From the NCBI GenBank assembly GCA_031553835.1, contig JAVBKX010000033.1:1-62337 (forward strand): DNA of 62,337 nucleotides, written 5' to 3'. The notes beneath the pieces are model-generated. The model saw only the letters and a program-made list of their open reading frames with translations, was not told the DNA's origin and made no database searches. The translations under genes were made by a program, and so were the position numbers. Of the stretch, positions 1 through 7,873 are shown in pieces (the first letter of the stretch is position 1; every line of letters begins with the position of its first letter). Source of the stretch: JAVBKX01 sp031553835. Lineage in GTDB: Bacteria > Bacteroidota > Bacteroidia > Bacteroidales > Azobacteroidaceae.

Positions 1-372
1 AAAGCGAATAAAGGGAAAATTGATTTTGATGCATATCGTCAAGCGATTACAGGATCTCATTTTATGGAATTTGCCGATGCTTTTACCGCTTTAGCTGTCA
101 AGTATTTGGATTTAGATCCCCAATCAACTCCTTCGTTTGCAAACAATCCAACTCTTGAAAGTAAAATCCTGCATGAATTATTCTATCCGCTGGTTTTTTC
201 CAAAACCAAAGAACGTTCTCTGAAAAATATTGTCAGCCATAAGGTAAAAGTTTTGAAATCGAGAAATTGGAAATATCAACAGTTTTATCCGTCACAGTTT
301 GGAAGGGAGATATTACATTCGGTCATTTTTCATATATATCGTCCGGATAGTATTATGAAGTTGAAAAAATAA
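1..372 (+). CDS. Nucleotidyltransferase family protein, C-terminal fragment
   Basis: The frame is open from the first base, so this is the 3' end (about 123 residues) of a gene beginning upstream. The fragment resembles the C-terminal half of the uncharacterised nucleotidyltransferase family (NTP_transf_5 type), which occurs next to ABC exporters and HPr-kinase-like proteins in peptide-maturation loci. The catalytic GS/DxD part lies outside the window and cannot be checked. The stop is 2 nt before the ABC transporter start, so the two are surely cotranscribed. Family assignment rests on overall resemblance and context, not on a visible motif. Confidence 0.5.
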   Translation, partial: KANKGKIDFDAYRQAITGSHFMEFADAFTALAVKYLDLDPQSTPSFANNPTLESKILHELFYPLVFSKTKERSLKNIVSHKVKVLKSRNWKYQQFYPSQFGREILHSVIFHIYRPDSIMKLKK

Positions 373-374
373 TA

Positions 375-2081
375 ATGAGCATATTAAAAATCATCAGATT
401 GCTTCCCCGTTCTTATCGACGATCGGGTATTCGTGTAGCAATCTCAGTGTTATTTCGTGCCATTCTTAATTTTTCCGGATTAGCCGTGTTGATACCCATC
501 TTTATGCTGCTGTTTAATCCGGGAGGCATTGCGCCGGATTCGATGTTGGGTACTTTTCGGAATTACTTTCATATCATGGACGGACGTACATTTGCAATCA
601 TTGTTTGCATGATCATATTGTGTTTTATCATCTTAAAAAATGTGCTAAACGGATTGCTGGGAATGATTCAAATAAAGTATGTCACTTCACTTTATCGATA
701 TTATTCGGGCAAATTGTTTGAAAATTATTACCAAAAAGGACTTCTTTTTTTTAAAAATGCAAATACTACCGCGTTGTCACATAAAATTAACGGGGTATGT
801 TATAATCTCTCTCAGAATGTATTGTCGTTATCATTCACCATGTTGGGAGAAGCCGTATTGTTGCTTCTGATTTGGATAGGTCTTGCCGTGTATTCATTTA
901 AAATAGCGCTATTTACGATATTGTGCCTCTTGCCGATTATTTGGTTATATTTTTATACAGTAAGGCGTGAATTAATGAAAAACGGCAAGGCCGAAAATGA
1001 AGCCAGAAGAAAGCAGGCGCGTATAGTCAGCGAAACATTCAAAGGATATGTGGAAATGGAAATAACCAATGCATTTCCACTGTTTAAAAAACAATTCGAA
1101 GAAGGATTATCCTTGATTTCATATTATCGGGAGCGAACAGATCGAGTGTTGCGTATCCCATCGGAAATGATTGAAATTGGAGTTGTTGCAATAATCGTAC
1201 TGTTGGTTTTGCTTCACAATGGAAATGACGAAATCCAAGTCGCTTTTGGTATTTTTGCAGTAACGATTCTGCGTATGTTGCCCGCTATCAGAATTTTAAT
1301 GACAGGATGGGCGCAGTTGAAAAATAATATTTATGTAATGGATATTGTACAAGAAGTTGTCGATGTTGAACCGGAAGAAAAAAAAAATTGCGGGACAGAC
1401 TTTGATCCGACAATTTTTCAAAGTGAAATTAAGGTTGAAGGCATCAGTTTCAGTTTTGTTGATTCACAACAGGAGGAGAAACCCATTATAGACAATTTTT
1501 CAATGACTATTGCAAAAGGAGAAAAAGTGGGCATCTGCGGTACCTCCGGAGCCGGCAAAAGCACATTGTTTAATTTGTTACTGGGATTTTACGCCCCTCA
1601 GAAAGGAAATATCTATATCGATGGAATTTCGTTGATCCGGATCCCCCGTGCTAAGTGGCATGCTATCATTGGTTATGTGCCTCAGGAGGTATTTATTATG
1701 GATGGGACATTGGCCGAAAATGTGGCTTTGGGGCACAGTATTGAAACTATTGACCGCAATCGGGTGATGGAAGCGCTCGTGCAATCCAGTTTGAAAACGT
1801 TTGTGGATCAATTGCCTGAAGGACTGGATACACGTATAGGTGAAAATGGATCGCGTCTCTCCGGAGGGCAGCGCCAACGAGTGGGTATAGCCAGGGCATT
1901 ATACAAACAGGCTGCAATTCTTTTTTTTGATGAGGCGACTTCGTCGCTTGATTCAGTGACGGAGGGGGAAATAACGAAAGCGATTGATGATATATCCTGT
2001 CGAAATAACGAATTGACCATGGTGATGATCTCGCATCGTGAATCTTCTTTAGCTTGTTGCGATAAAATTATTTCTCTTTGA
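375..2081 (+). CDS. ABC transporter, fused permease and ATPase (exporter half-transporter)
   Basis: A 568-residue half-transporter of the MsbA/LapB-like exporter type. An N-terminal six-helix membrane domain (about residues 1-320) is followed by an ATPase with Walker A GTSGAGKST, signature LSGGQRQR and Walker B ILFFDEATSSLD. There is no N-terminal C39 peptidase domain, so it would not itself cut a leader peptide. It starts 2 nt after the nucleotidyltransferase stop. Such exporters move lipids, peptides or modified small molecules across the inner membrane as homodimers. The substrate cannot be read from sequence. Neighbouring HPr-kinase-like and S26-type genes make a peptide or surface-structure substrate plausible. 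The last residues end soon after the H-loop (ISHRESS), which is compact but complete. Confidence 0.85.
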   Translation: MSILKIIRLLPRSYRRSGIRVAISVLFRAILNFSGLAVLIPIFMLLFNPGGIAPDSMLGTFRNYFHIMDGRTFAIIVCMIILCFIILKNVLNGLLGMIQIKYVTSLYRYYSGKLFENYYQKGLLFFKNANTTALSHKINGVCYNLSQNVLSLSFTMLGEAVLLLLIWIGLAVYSFKIALFTILCLLPIIWLYFYTVRRELMKNGKAENEARRKQARIVSETFKGYVEMEITNAFPLFKKQFEEGLSLISYYRERTDRVLRIPSEMIEIGVVAIIVLLVLLHNGNDEIQVAFGIFAVTILRMLPAIRILMTGWAQLKNNIYVMDIVQEVVDVEPEEKKNCGTDFDPTIFQSEIKVEGISFSFVDSQQEEKPIIDNFSMTIAKGEKVGICGTSGAGKSTLFNLLLGFYAPQKGNIYIDGISLIRIPRAKWHAIIGYVPQEVFIMDGTLAENVALGHSIETIDRNRVMEALVQSSLKTFVDQLPEGLDTRIGENGSRLSGGQRQRVGIARALYKQAAILFFDEATSSLDSVTEGEITKAIDDISCRNNELTMVMISHRESSLACCDKIISL

Positions 2082-2163
2082 ATAACGTTATAACATAAGC
2101 ATTCGCAATATTTTAGAATCTAAGATTAGACAGCTCATAGTTCGAATGTCTTTTTAAAATGTG

Positions 2164-2171
2164 TACCTTTG
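2164..2171 (+). promoter_or_regulatory. Bacteroidetes-type -7 box (TACCTTTG) before the structured RNA
   Basis: Exact match to the Bacteroidetes -7 consensus TAnnTTTG, followed by GC. Start of transcription would fall near 2178, directly at the first base-paired segment of the structured RNA downstream. No convincing ORF follows at a normal distance, which fits an RNA-gene promoter. Confidence 0.55.
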
Positions 2172-2177
2172 CATGTC

Positions 2178-2425
2178 TCAAATATGGGATAATGTATTAG
2201 GAAGCGTTTAGCTTGTTCCCCATTGATGAATCTGGACAATTCAATCAGTACTGAGGGAATGATGAAAAGACGTTCTCCTTTGGTTTGCCTATATGTACCT
2301 GAACATATAACAACCAAGGGCGTGAGCTGTTTTCATATTTTCAGTACAGGCTTGTCCAGAGCCTATCAATGGAATTTGTTAGCAGGCTTACGCCTTCTTG
2401 TTTTGTATAAATCCTGCATAGACGG
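2178..2425 (+). ncRNA. Long rod-like structured RNA, 6S-like candidate
   Basis: Nested complementary segments fold this stretch into one long interrupted hairpin. From outside in: 2183-2190 TATGGGAT with 2411-2420 (ATCC, two-base bulge, CATA); 2204-2212 with 2386-2393 (GCGT/ACGC and AGC/GCT); 2220-2227 CCATTGAT with 2365-2372; 2231-2237 TCTGGAC with 2354-2360; 2248-2253 GTACTG with 2342-2347; 2262-2268 ATGAAAA with 2330-2336; 2280-2285 TTGGTT with 2312-2317; 2291-2296 ATATGT with 2303-2308 around a six-base loop. Unpaired stretches on the two sides are of similar size. A consensus promoter sits just upstream. A single long rod with internal bubbles is the architecture of 6S RNA, but I do not recognise the sequence; a cis-acting leader or another RNA is possible. 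Confidence 0.6.
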
Positions 2426-2471
2426 GATGGGCAACAAAAATCTTATCATATTTTTAAATAGCTGTCTCGGG

Positions 2472-2560
2472 TTTCGGAATGGGTGTCTCTAATTTCGGAA
2501 TGGGTGTCTCTAATTTCGGAATGAGTGTCTTATTCTTTCTGGTTTTTTCTCCCATATTTG
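2472..2560 (+). promoter_or_regulatory. Operator array (three 21-bp direct repeats) and promoter of the AraC-type gene
   Basis: Three head-to-tail copies of a 21-bp unit with core TTCGGAATGnGTGTCT begin at 2472, 2493 and 2514. A partial fourth (CTGTCTC) lies 21 bp upstream. A -7-like box CATATTTG sits at 2553-2560 behind the run TTTCTCCCA. From the last TTCGG to the -7 box is 38 bp, the same as in the second array near 3193. Twenty-one bases is two helical turns and is the spacing of half-sites used by AraC-type activators. The site most likely controls the regulator gene that follows. Confidence 0.65.
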
Positions 2561-2732
2561 CATTAGAGAAAAATAACTATTAAAAAGTGATTTTTTTTTG
2601 TGTGTGATTGGAAAAATTTTCATTGATGAACTTCTGTGATAAAGTTTATTATTTATTCAGTGTGGATTAAGCATACATAAAAGGCATATAATGAGTTTCA
2701 ATTCAAATATAAAAACTTAAATTTTGAAAACT

Positions 2733-3173
2733 ATGATACACCACTACGAAATTCAGGAATTGTCTATAGAAGAAAAAGAATCGGATCAAACTACTGCGAG
2801 TTGTAAACTTTCCGGGAGTATGCGTCAAAAAAATTTGGTGATGCGTATGCATGCATGTTTACTTCACAACCGGAATTTTGCCAATCAACATTTTAATCGT
2901 GATGAACTTATTTCAGAACTGGCCACAAATAAAACTTATTTATTTGAAGCTGTCAAAACCGTTACCGGAAAAACGTTGCAGGAATATATTGACATATTGC
3001 GGTTGGAAGAAGCTAAACTGATGCTGGGCAATCAACCGGTTCTTACCATTGAAACCATTGCCGGAGACTGTGGATTCAATTCATCCCGGACATTTTACCG
3101 CCTTTTTCGCGAACGGTACAATACGAGTCCCGCAGAATACCGCAAGATGGTATCGGAACAAATATTGGAATAA
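2733..3173 (+). CDS. AraC-family regulator reduced to the DNA-binding domain
   Basis: About 146 residues from the ATG at 2733; an in-frame TTG nine bases earlier is less likely. Nearly the whole protein from residue 35 on is an AraC-type double helix-turn-helix domain: a recognition segment around NKTYLFEAVKTVTGKTLQEY, then the hallmark second helix region IAGDCGFNSSRTFYRLFRERY and the typical ending SPAEYRK. There is no sensor, response-receiver or membrane domain, so it either binds DNA constitutively or takes its signal from another protein. It lies between two near-identical 21-bp repeat arrays, which makes autoregulation and control of the downstream lipoprotein operon the simplest reading. 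Confidence 0.85.
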   Translation: MIHHYEIQELSIEEKESDQTTASCKLSGSMRQKNLVMRMHACLLHNRNFANQHFNRDELISELATNKTYLFEAVKTVTGKTLQEYIDILRLEEAKLMLGNQPVLTIETIAGDCGFNSSRTFYRLFRERYNTSPAEYRKMVSEQILE

Positions 3174-3192
3174 AAAACGCATGATTGCAAAG

Positions 3193-3259
3193 TTCGGAAT
3201 GAATGTCTTAAACTTCGGAATGTGCGTCTTATGCTTTTTTAATATTTCTCCCACCTTTG
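3193..3259 (+). promoter_or_regulatory. Second operator array (two 21-bp direct repeats) and promoter of the peptide-lipoprotein operon
   Basis: Two head-to-tail copies, at 3193 (TTCGGAATGAATGTCTTA) and 3214 (TTCGGAATGTGCGTCTTA), 21 bp apart, followed by TTTCTCCCA and a -7-like box CACCTTTG at 3252-3259. The distance from the last TTCGG to the -7 box is 38 bp, as in the first array. Transcription from here would give a leader of roughly 225 nt before the 45-residue peptide gene. Confidence 0.65.
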
Positions 3260-3300
3260 TGCGGTCATTTATGAAATTCATTGGATTTTGATGATTTTTT

Positions 3301-3379
3301 ACACAAAGACACAAAACACACAATATAATAATAATTTAAAAATGCATAAATGCATGTATGACTATTTGTGTCTTTGTGT
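3301..3379. repeat. Short-unit inverted repeat in the leader of the peptide gene
   Basis: Arms 3301-3315 and 3365-3379 are perfectly complementary over 15 bases and consist of 8-nt units (ACACAAAG, ACACAAAA facing TTTGTGTC, TTTGTGTT). The loop is 49 nt. It would fold in the 5' leader of the 3493 gene. It belongs with the other short-unit inverted arrays of the window. Confidence 0.6.
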
Positions 3380-3492
3380 TTAAAATTTTGTGACAAGCTA
3401 ATCATTTCCCATTTTCTTAATTTAAGGGAAGCACGCATGCAATTTGGTAATGAGTTAATTTAAATATGTATAAATTTTAATTTTTTGAAAAA

Positions 3493-3630
3493 ATGGAAAA
3501 AGTAGTAAAATCTTTATTGGTAGAGGACAACAATCGAAATGAATATGTAGCACCTCAAATAGAAGTGGTAGAAGTAATGGTAGAAAATGGATTTGCACTA
3601 TCAGAAGGAGACGTTCCGGATGAATGGTAG
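3493..3630 (+). CDS. 45-residue acidic peptide, candidate modified or exported peptide
   Basis: Begins MEKVVKSLLVEDNNRNEY, then APQIEVVEVMVENGFALS, and ends EGDVPDEW. No signal peptide or membrane segment. The middle is a strand-like alternation of hydrophobic and acidic residues; the tail is acidic with a single Ser and a final Trp. The start follows an A-rich stretch, as is usual for translation starts in this phylum. I recall many short Bacteroidales proteins with the pattern APxIEVVEV...ENGFA.S placed just upstream of fimbrillin-like genes, with no known function. It is the first gene behind the second operator array and 66 nt ahead of the lipoprotein. With an HPr-kinase-like protein, an S26-type peptidase, a nucleotidyltransferase and an exporter nearby, a peptide precursor role is a reasonable guess, unproven. 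Confidence 0.6.
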   Translation: MEKVVKSLLVEDNNRNEYVAPQIEVVEVMVENGFALSEGDVPDEW

Positions 3631-3696
3631 AAAATGGTTGGGATTAATTTCTTTATGAATTTTTATTGGGAATACTAACAATTTTAAATTGATTTT

Positions 3697-6369
3697 ATGA
3701 GAAAATATTTTAGTTTATTTTTTGCAATCACATTGCTTATCGGTTGTAATAATGATGAGCTTTTGCAAACACCAAACCAGGCTAAGCCGCAGGAAGGCGA
3801 TGTCGCTTTGATGGCCGGAAAATCTGTAATTGAAGATGAATGGGATGGAGGTGTATCCCTGCGTACTTCGGTCGATATTTCTGGTTTATCAGCTAAGATA
3901 AGTTGGGCTGATGGTGACGAAATTGGATTATGGAAAATTGGCACATCCGGACTTGAATTTGAAGGGGTTGGTGAAAATCACTCGTTTTTATACAAAGGAG
4001 AAGCAGAAGGAGTAAGCGGTCTTAAAGCGGGTGTTTTTACAAATGCCATGTCGGATGACGACAAGCCGGCGAAACCTTTCTTGGCAGGCAATTATATTGC
4101 TTATTATCCATACAGTGATAACGCGTTAAATAATGGACAAATAGCATTTGATTTGCCTGTTCAGTGTACAGGAATCAATAATACGTTGGACAATTTTGAA
4201 GCATGCGACTTTATGTATGTTGAAGCCCCGATTGCATATAATCCGCTTCAAGCAGCTTACGCATACATCGGTCAGGATCAAAGTGGCTTTACATTTAAAC
4301 ATGGAATGGCGTTTCTACAATTTGACTTAGTTCCCATGCTTCCTGAAGGTACAGTTGTTCGTCAGATCGAAATGAGAACCGAGGATCCCATTTTCCAACA
4401 AACTATTCTCTTGGACCATACCGGCAGTTTATCCTATGGCAATCCTACTAATAGCATGGTACTTTGGATTGGCGAGGACGGACAAGGTGAAGCAGTAACT
4501 TCTAACAGTACAGTTTGGTTGTTAGCGGCTACAGGTACACTAACCAGTTGGAATAGAGAATTTAAGGTCTATTTTAGAACAGATAATGGATATTATTTGG
4601 CGGAAGCATCGGTGCCACCAGTGGCAGCAAACGGGTTTAAGGGTGGATCTCGTTATAAAATTACTGGTTTATCTGATCCTACACTTGGTGGTAGTTTTAT
4701 ACTCAGCAAACTTATCAAGTCTCAAGTATGGGATGGTTCTACTATATTGAAACCATTTATCAACAAAGAAACAAGCAAAATCTATATCAATATTCCGGAC
4801 GAATTGGCTTGGGTATCAGCTCATAGCGCCAGTGCACTTGATGCAGATGTTCCGGTTGATTTTGCAGGCTATGAGATTATAGTTAACAAAGCTCTTGATT
4901 TAGGTGGACACCCATGGACTCCTATTGCTGGTTTTGCCGGTACATTTGAAGGAGGAAGCAAGGTGATTTCTGGCCTGACCAACTCATTGTTTGCAACTAA
5001 TAATGGTGTTATTAGTAAAGTTACCGTTAAGAATACCATTATCGGAGCTGAAGATAACATTGTTGCTGAAGGTGTCTTTGGGTTTATTGCAAAAGATAAT
5101 AAACAAACAATCGAAGGCTGTCATACTAATGGTTGTAGTATATTTACAAGTGGAGATGTCGTAGGCGCCATTGCAGGTATAAACACTGGCACAATTTCGA
5201 GTTGTGTAAATGGCGGGAGTGGTGTTAATAAAACTTTCATCAAAGCGAATAAAAAAGTTGGAGGTATAGTTGGTACGAATGGTGTCAATGGTCGAATTGA
5301 ACAATGTACAGCAAACTACTCAGAAATCAATGCTCATAGTATCATTGGAAATATTGCCGGTGAAAATTTAGGTACTGCCAGCGGTAAAGGTACAATTGAA
5401 AAGTGTACTGCAATTAACAACACAAAAATTACTTCTTCAAGTGGTTATGCAGGAGGCGTTGTAGGTGATAATTCTGGTTTGATTGATGGCTGTACATTGA
5501 ATAAAGAAAACACAATTATTACTAATAGTGTAGGTTATATCGGAGGTATTGCCGGTAGGAGTACTGCTTCTAATAATAAAAATGGACCTCTTACTCAAGG
5601 AGAGATACTGAACTGTAAAGTTAATGCGACAGGCAATGCAATTGAAGTCAAAGGTCTTTATGCCGGTGGTATTGTAGGCCAAAATAAGGGTAGCCATATC
5701 GAAAAATGTACGGTTAGCGGTATTACAATTACAGGTAAGAATACCAGCGTAACTTCTGTTGGTGGTATTGTTGGTTCTAATGACCAGAATACGCCTGGTT
5801 TCTTAGCTCAGGGCTTACTTGAGAATTGTACAGTAACAGCTGTGACAATAACATCAACAATGAGTTCAGCAGCTAATGGTATTATTGGTGGCATTGCCGG
5901 ACAAAATATGGCGAAAATTGTGGGTTGTCAAGTATCTGGTTCAACCCTGACAGGAAAAGCAGCAGCCGGTGGTGCTGTTGGAAATAATACAGGAACTGTT
6001 GTTGTAGTATTGGTAGCAGACGATAATACTTTGGCAGGAACAACACTGGGTGGTGTTGTCGCTACACAAGGTGCTACAGGTGCTGTTGTTTCTTGTGTGT
6101 CTAAGTATAATGGTTATATGGTTGGAGCTGTTGAGGCTAGCAGTTCTGCTGTAATCAATTATTGTGTGGTGGCAGATGTTGATAAGACTGCACCAACAAA
6201 TGCAGGTGCTTTTTTTGCTCCACTAAGTGAAGCGTCAACTAATGTTGTTGCTAACATATTAAATATTCCAAGTGAAAGATATGAAGATCCTACCAAGCCG
6301 ACAACTAGCCGATACTGGATCTGGACATACAATAAAACTTCTGGAGCGTTCAATTACACTAAAAAATAA
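3697..6369 (+). CDS. Fimbrillin-like lipoprotein with GLUG-type repeats
   Basis: 890 residues. A lipoprotein signal peptide ends at the lipobox LLIGC (Cys17), so the mature protein should be lipid-anchored and probably surface exposed. Residues 40-330 resemble the N-terminal part of fimbrillin/Mfa-like proteins (YIAYYPYSD, FKHGMAFLQFDL, SRYKITGL). From about residue 390 to 800 there are at least seven imperfect repeats with the core GGIVGxNxGxIxxC, the GLUG-type motif that builds a right-handed beta-helix; each often carries a Cys in the same place. The C terminus (YWIWTYNKTSGAFNYTKK) shows no T9SS tail. A role as adhesin or pilus-like surface structure is likely. It shares a promoter with the short peptide gene and ends at a strong terminator. 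Confidence 0.75.
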   Translation: MRKYFSLFFAITLLIGCNNDELLQTPNQAKPQEGDVALMAGKSVIEDEWDGGVSLRTSVDISGLSAKISWADGDEIGLWKIGTSGLEFEGVGENHSFLYKGEAEGVSGLKAGVFTNAMSDDDKPAKPFLAGNYIAYYPYSDNALNNGQIAFDLPVQCTGINNTLDNFEACDFMYVEAPIAYNPLQAAYAYIGQDQSGFTFKHGMAFLQFDLVPMLPEGTVVRQIEMRTEDPIFQQTILLDHTGSLSYGNPTNSMVLWIGEDGQGEAVTSNSTVWLLAATGTLTSWNREFKVYFRTDNGYYLAEASVPPVAANGFKGGSRYKITGLSDPTLGGSFILSKLIKSQVWDGSTILKPFINKETSKIYINIPDELAWVSAHSASALDADVPVDFAGYEIIVNKALDLGGHPWTPIAGFAGTFEGGSKVISGLTNSLFATNNGVISKVTVKNTIIGAEDNIVAEGVFGFIAKDNKQTIEGCHTNGCSIFTSGDVVGAIAGINTGTISSCVNGGSGVNKTFIKANKKVGGIVGTNGVNGRIEQCTANYSEINAHSIIGNIAGENLGTASGKGTIEKCTAINNTKITSSSGYAGGVVGDNSGLIDGCTLNKENTIITNSVGYIGGIAGRSTASNNKNGPLTQGEILNCKVNATGNAIEVKGLYAGGIVGQNKGSHIEKCTVSGITITGKNTSVTSVGGIVGSNDQNTPGFLAQGLLENCTVTAVTITSTMSSAANGIIGGIAGQNMAKIVGCQVSGSTLTGKAAAGGAVGNNTGTVVVVLVADDNTLAGTTLGGVVATQGATGAVVSCVSKYNGYMVGAVEASSSAVINYCVVADVDKTAPTNAGAFFAPLSEASTNVVANILNIPSERYEDPTKPTTSRYWIWTYNKTSGAFNYTKK

Positions 6370-6403
6370 TATTATTGCTATTTTTTAATGATAGACAGAA
6401 GAA

Positions 6404-6432
6404 ACAGGGCGGAAATTTTCCGCCCTGTTTTG
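6404..6432 (+). terminator. Rho-independent terminator after the lipoprotein gene
   Basis: ACAGGGCGG (6404-6412) pairs with CCGCCCTGT (6420-6428) around an A/T loop and is followed by TTTG. It lies only 16 nt before the next start codon, so it probably reduces rather than abolishes transcription of the kinase-like gene. Confidence 0.8.
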
Positions 6433-6448
6433 TAATACAACTCAATTC

Positions 6449-7321
6449 ATGGCAACTTACATCATCGCAAATCATTGCATTCAGGTTTCTGATATAGATT
6501 TAAACCGTATCTCGGGTTTCAAGCCTTTTGTTTCAACCAGGAGTGCCGGCAAAGAGCCAATCCTTCAATTGCAAACGGGAGTTTGTCTTTCGGATTGGAA
6601 TATTGTTCCATTACAAACTTTTCCTTTTGAAGCCGGTGATGTAATCTGCGATTTTGCCGTAAACGGCGGCGTATATCTTTTTAGAATGAGAAATCCGGGA
6701 TGCAATGCTTTGTTGATGGAAATCAGGAATCACGACGGATTGTTTTCCGCGATCACCAATATGAACGAAAATACTCCGGGACATTTGTTGCGCTTTGGCG
6801 TTTGGATCTCCTGCGGCATTGCGGCGATTCATCATCAAACGATGGCCTTACATGCCTCAACCATTTGTTATAAAGGAAAGTCTATTCTTTTTTTAGGAGA
6901 ATCCGGAACCGGGAAAAGTACCCATACGCGATTATGGCTCGATAATATTGCCAATACCGGGTTGCTTAACGATGATAGCCCTTTTGTGCGTATCGTGGAT
7001 AATACAGTAGTTGCGTTTGGCTCACCCTGGAGTGGAAAAACTCCCTGTTACAAAAACCAGAGCATGCCCGTTGCCGCAATAGTGAGGCTTTCTCAGGCTC
7101 CCTACAATAAAATCACTCCACTGAAAGGGATTGCATCGCTTGGAGCGCTGTTGCCTTCCTGCCCGCCCGCATTTACGTATGATGATGTGCTCCTTGGCCA
7201 TATTTCCAATATTTTGTCCGCGATGCTGAAACAGGTTCCCGTTTACTCGTTGGCGTGTTTACCCAATCCCGAAGCTGCTCATTTGGTACTTAATACATTA
7301 CAAGAAAGCGGCAGGCTATGA
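6449..7321 (+). CDS. HPr-kinase-like (HprK C-terminal fold) P-loop protein
   Basis: 290 residues. A P-loop GESGTGKSTHTRLW lies around residues 152-165, preceded by LHASTICYKGKSILFL and followed by LLNDDSPFVR, the arrangement of the HprK C-terminal kinase fold; GSPWSGKTPC follows. The N-terminal half (1-130) is specific to this group and lacks the regular HprK domain. In lasso-peptide clusters a protein of this type phosphorylates the precursor's C-terminal Ser (PadeK-like); in Bacteroidales the family is common and untested. The start is 17 nt after the terminator of the lipoprotein gene, leaving no room for its own promoter. The stop overlaps the next start (ATGA). The substrate could be the short peptide, the lipoprotein or a sugar/lipid. 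Confidence 0.75.
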   Translation: MATYIIANHCIQVSDIDLNRISGFKPFVSTRSAGKEPILQLQTGVCLSDWNIVPLQTFPFEAGDVICDFAVNGGVYLFRMRNPGCNALLMEIRNHDGLFSAITNMNENTPGHLLRFGVWISCGIAAIHHQTMALHASTICYKGKSILFLGESGTGKSTHTRLWLDNIANTGLLNDDSPFVRIVDNTVVAFGSPWSGKTPCYKNQSMPVAAIVRLSQAPYNKITPLKGIASLGALLPSCPPAFTYDDVLLGHISNILSAMLKQVPVYSLACLPNPEAAHLVLNTLQESGRL

Positions 7322-7809
7322 AAACAATACCCAACCAGCCCTTTTTTGAAGAAATAGAACAAATTATTTCAGAAGGCAATACCGTAGAGTTGAAAGTGAA
7401 AGGAGGGAGCATGCGCCCCTATCTGAGAAATGAAAAAGATATTGTGGTTATATCTCCTTTTCAGCAGGACGATTTGAAATGCGGAGAAATAGTATTATTT
7501 CGGTATCACAAGAATCATTTGCTTCACAGGATTGTCAAAAAACGAGAAGATGGAATGCTTGTAATACAAGGAGATGGAGTTTGTAATCGCTATGAAAAAG
7601 TATCGCAGTCGGATGTAGTCGGAATCGTTCGGTGCATCATCCGGCCCAATGGCAAACGTATTGCGACAAATCGTTTTTCTTTCGGGATTTATTGGCTGTA
7701 TTGGAATTTTTTGCGACCTGTCAGACCTTATCTGTTATTTCTTTATGATCGGATAATACGCCACAATCATAGTAAAAAATCAAAACAAATTCAATATATC
7801 AGTTTGTGA
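7318..7809 (+). CDS. S24/S26-type signal-peptidase-like protein
   Basis: 163 residues. The motif GGSMRPYL near residue 31 supplies the catalytic Ser, and LLHRIVKK near residue 63 the His-Arg typical of archaeal/ER-type signal peptidases that use Ser-His instead of Ser-Lys; VIQGDGVCNRY follows, matching the third family box (GD). The N-terminal membrane anchor of ordinary LepB is missing. Instead, a hydrophobic aromatic segment near the C terminus (YWLYWNFLRPVRPYLLFLYD) may hold it to the membrane. It overlaps the HPr-kinase-like gene by 4 nt, so the two act together. It might cleave a leader from the locus's peptide or surface protein. The C-terminal placement of the hydrophobic segment is unlike housekeeping LepB. 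Confidence 0.75.
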   Translation: MKTIPNQPFFEEIEQIISEGNTVELKVKGGSMRPYLRNEKDIVVISPFQQDDLKCGEIVLFRYHKNHLLHRIVKKREDGMLVIQGDGVCNRYEKVSQSDVVGIVRCIIRPNGKRIATNRFSFGIYWLYWNFLRPVRPYLLFLYDRIIRHNHSKKSKQIQYISL

Positions 7810-7811
7810 AA

Positions 7812-7843
7812 TTTGGTTAATCCGGGGTTTTTTTGCAATTTTG
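7812..7843 (+). promoter_or_regulatory. Candidate promoter of the inositol-lipid operon
   Basis: TTTG at 7812-7815 and CAATTTTG at 7836-7843 are separated by 20 bp, close to the Bacteroidetes -33/-7 arrangement (one mismatch in the -7 box). It lies in the 64-nt gap between the peptidase gene and the operon. Confidence 0.4.
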
Positions 7844-7873
7844 TGCGTTTTTTATCCACAAGACTGAAAGCGA

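Noticed and set aside
2223..2492. 89-codon open frame between the ABC transporter and the AraC gene
   Set aside because: It coincides with the structured RNA and runs into the operator repeats; no family likeness and no plausible protein composition.
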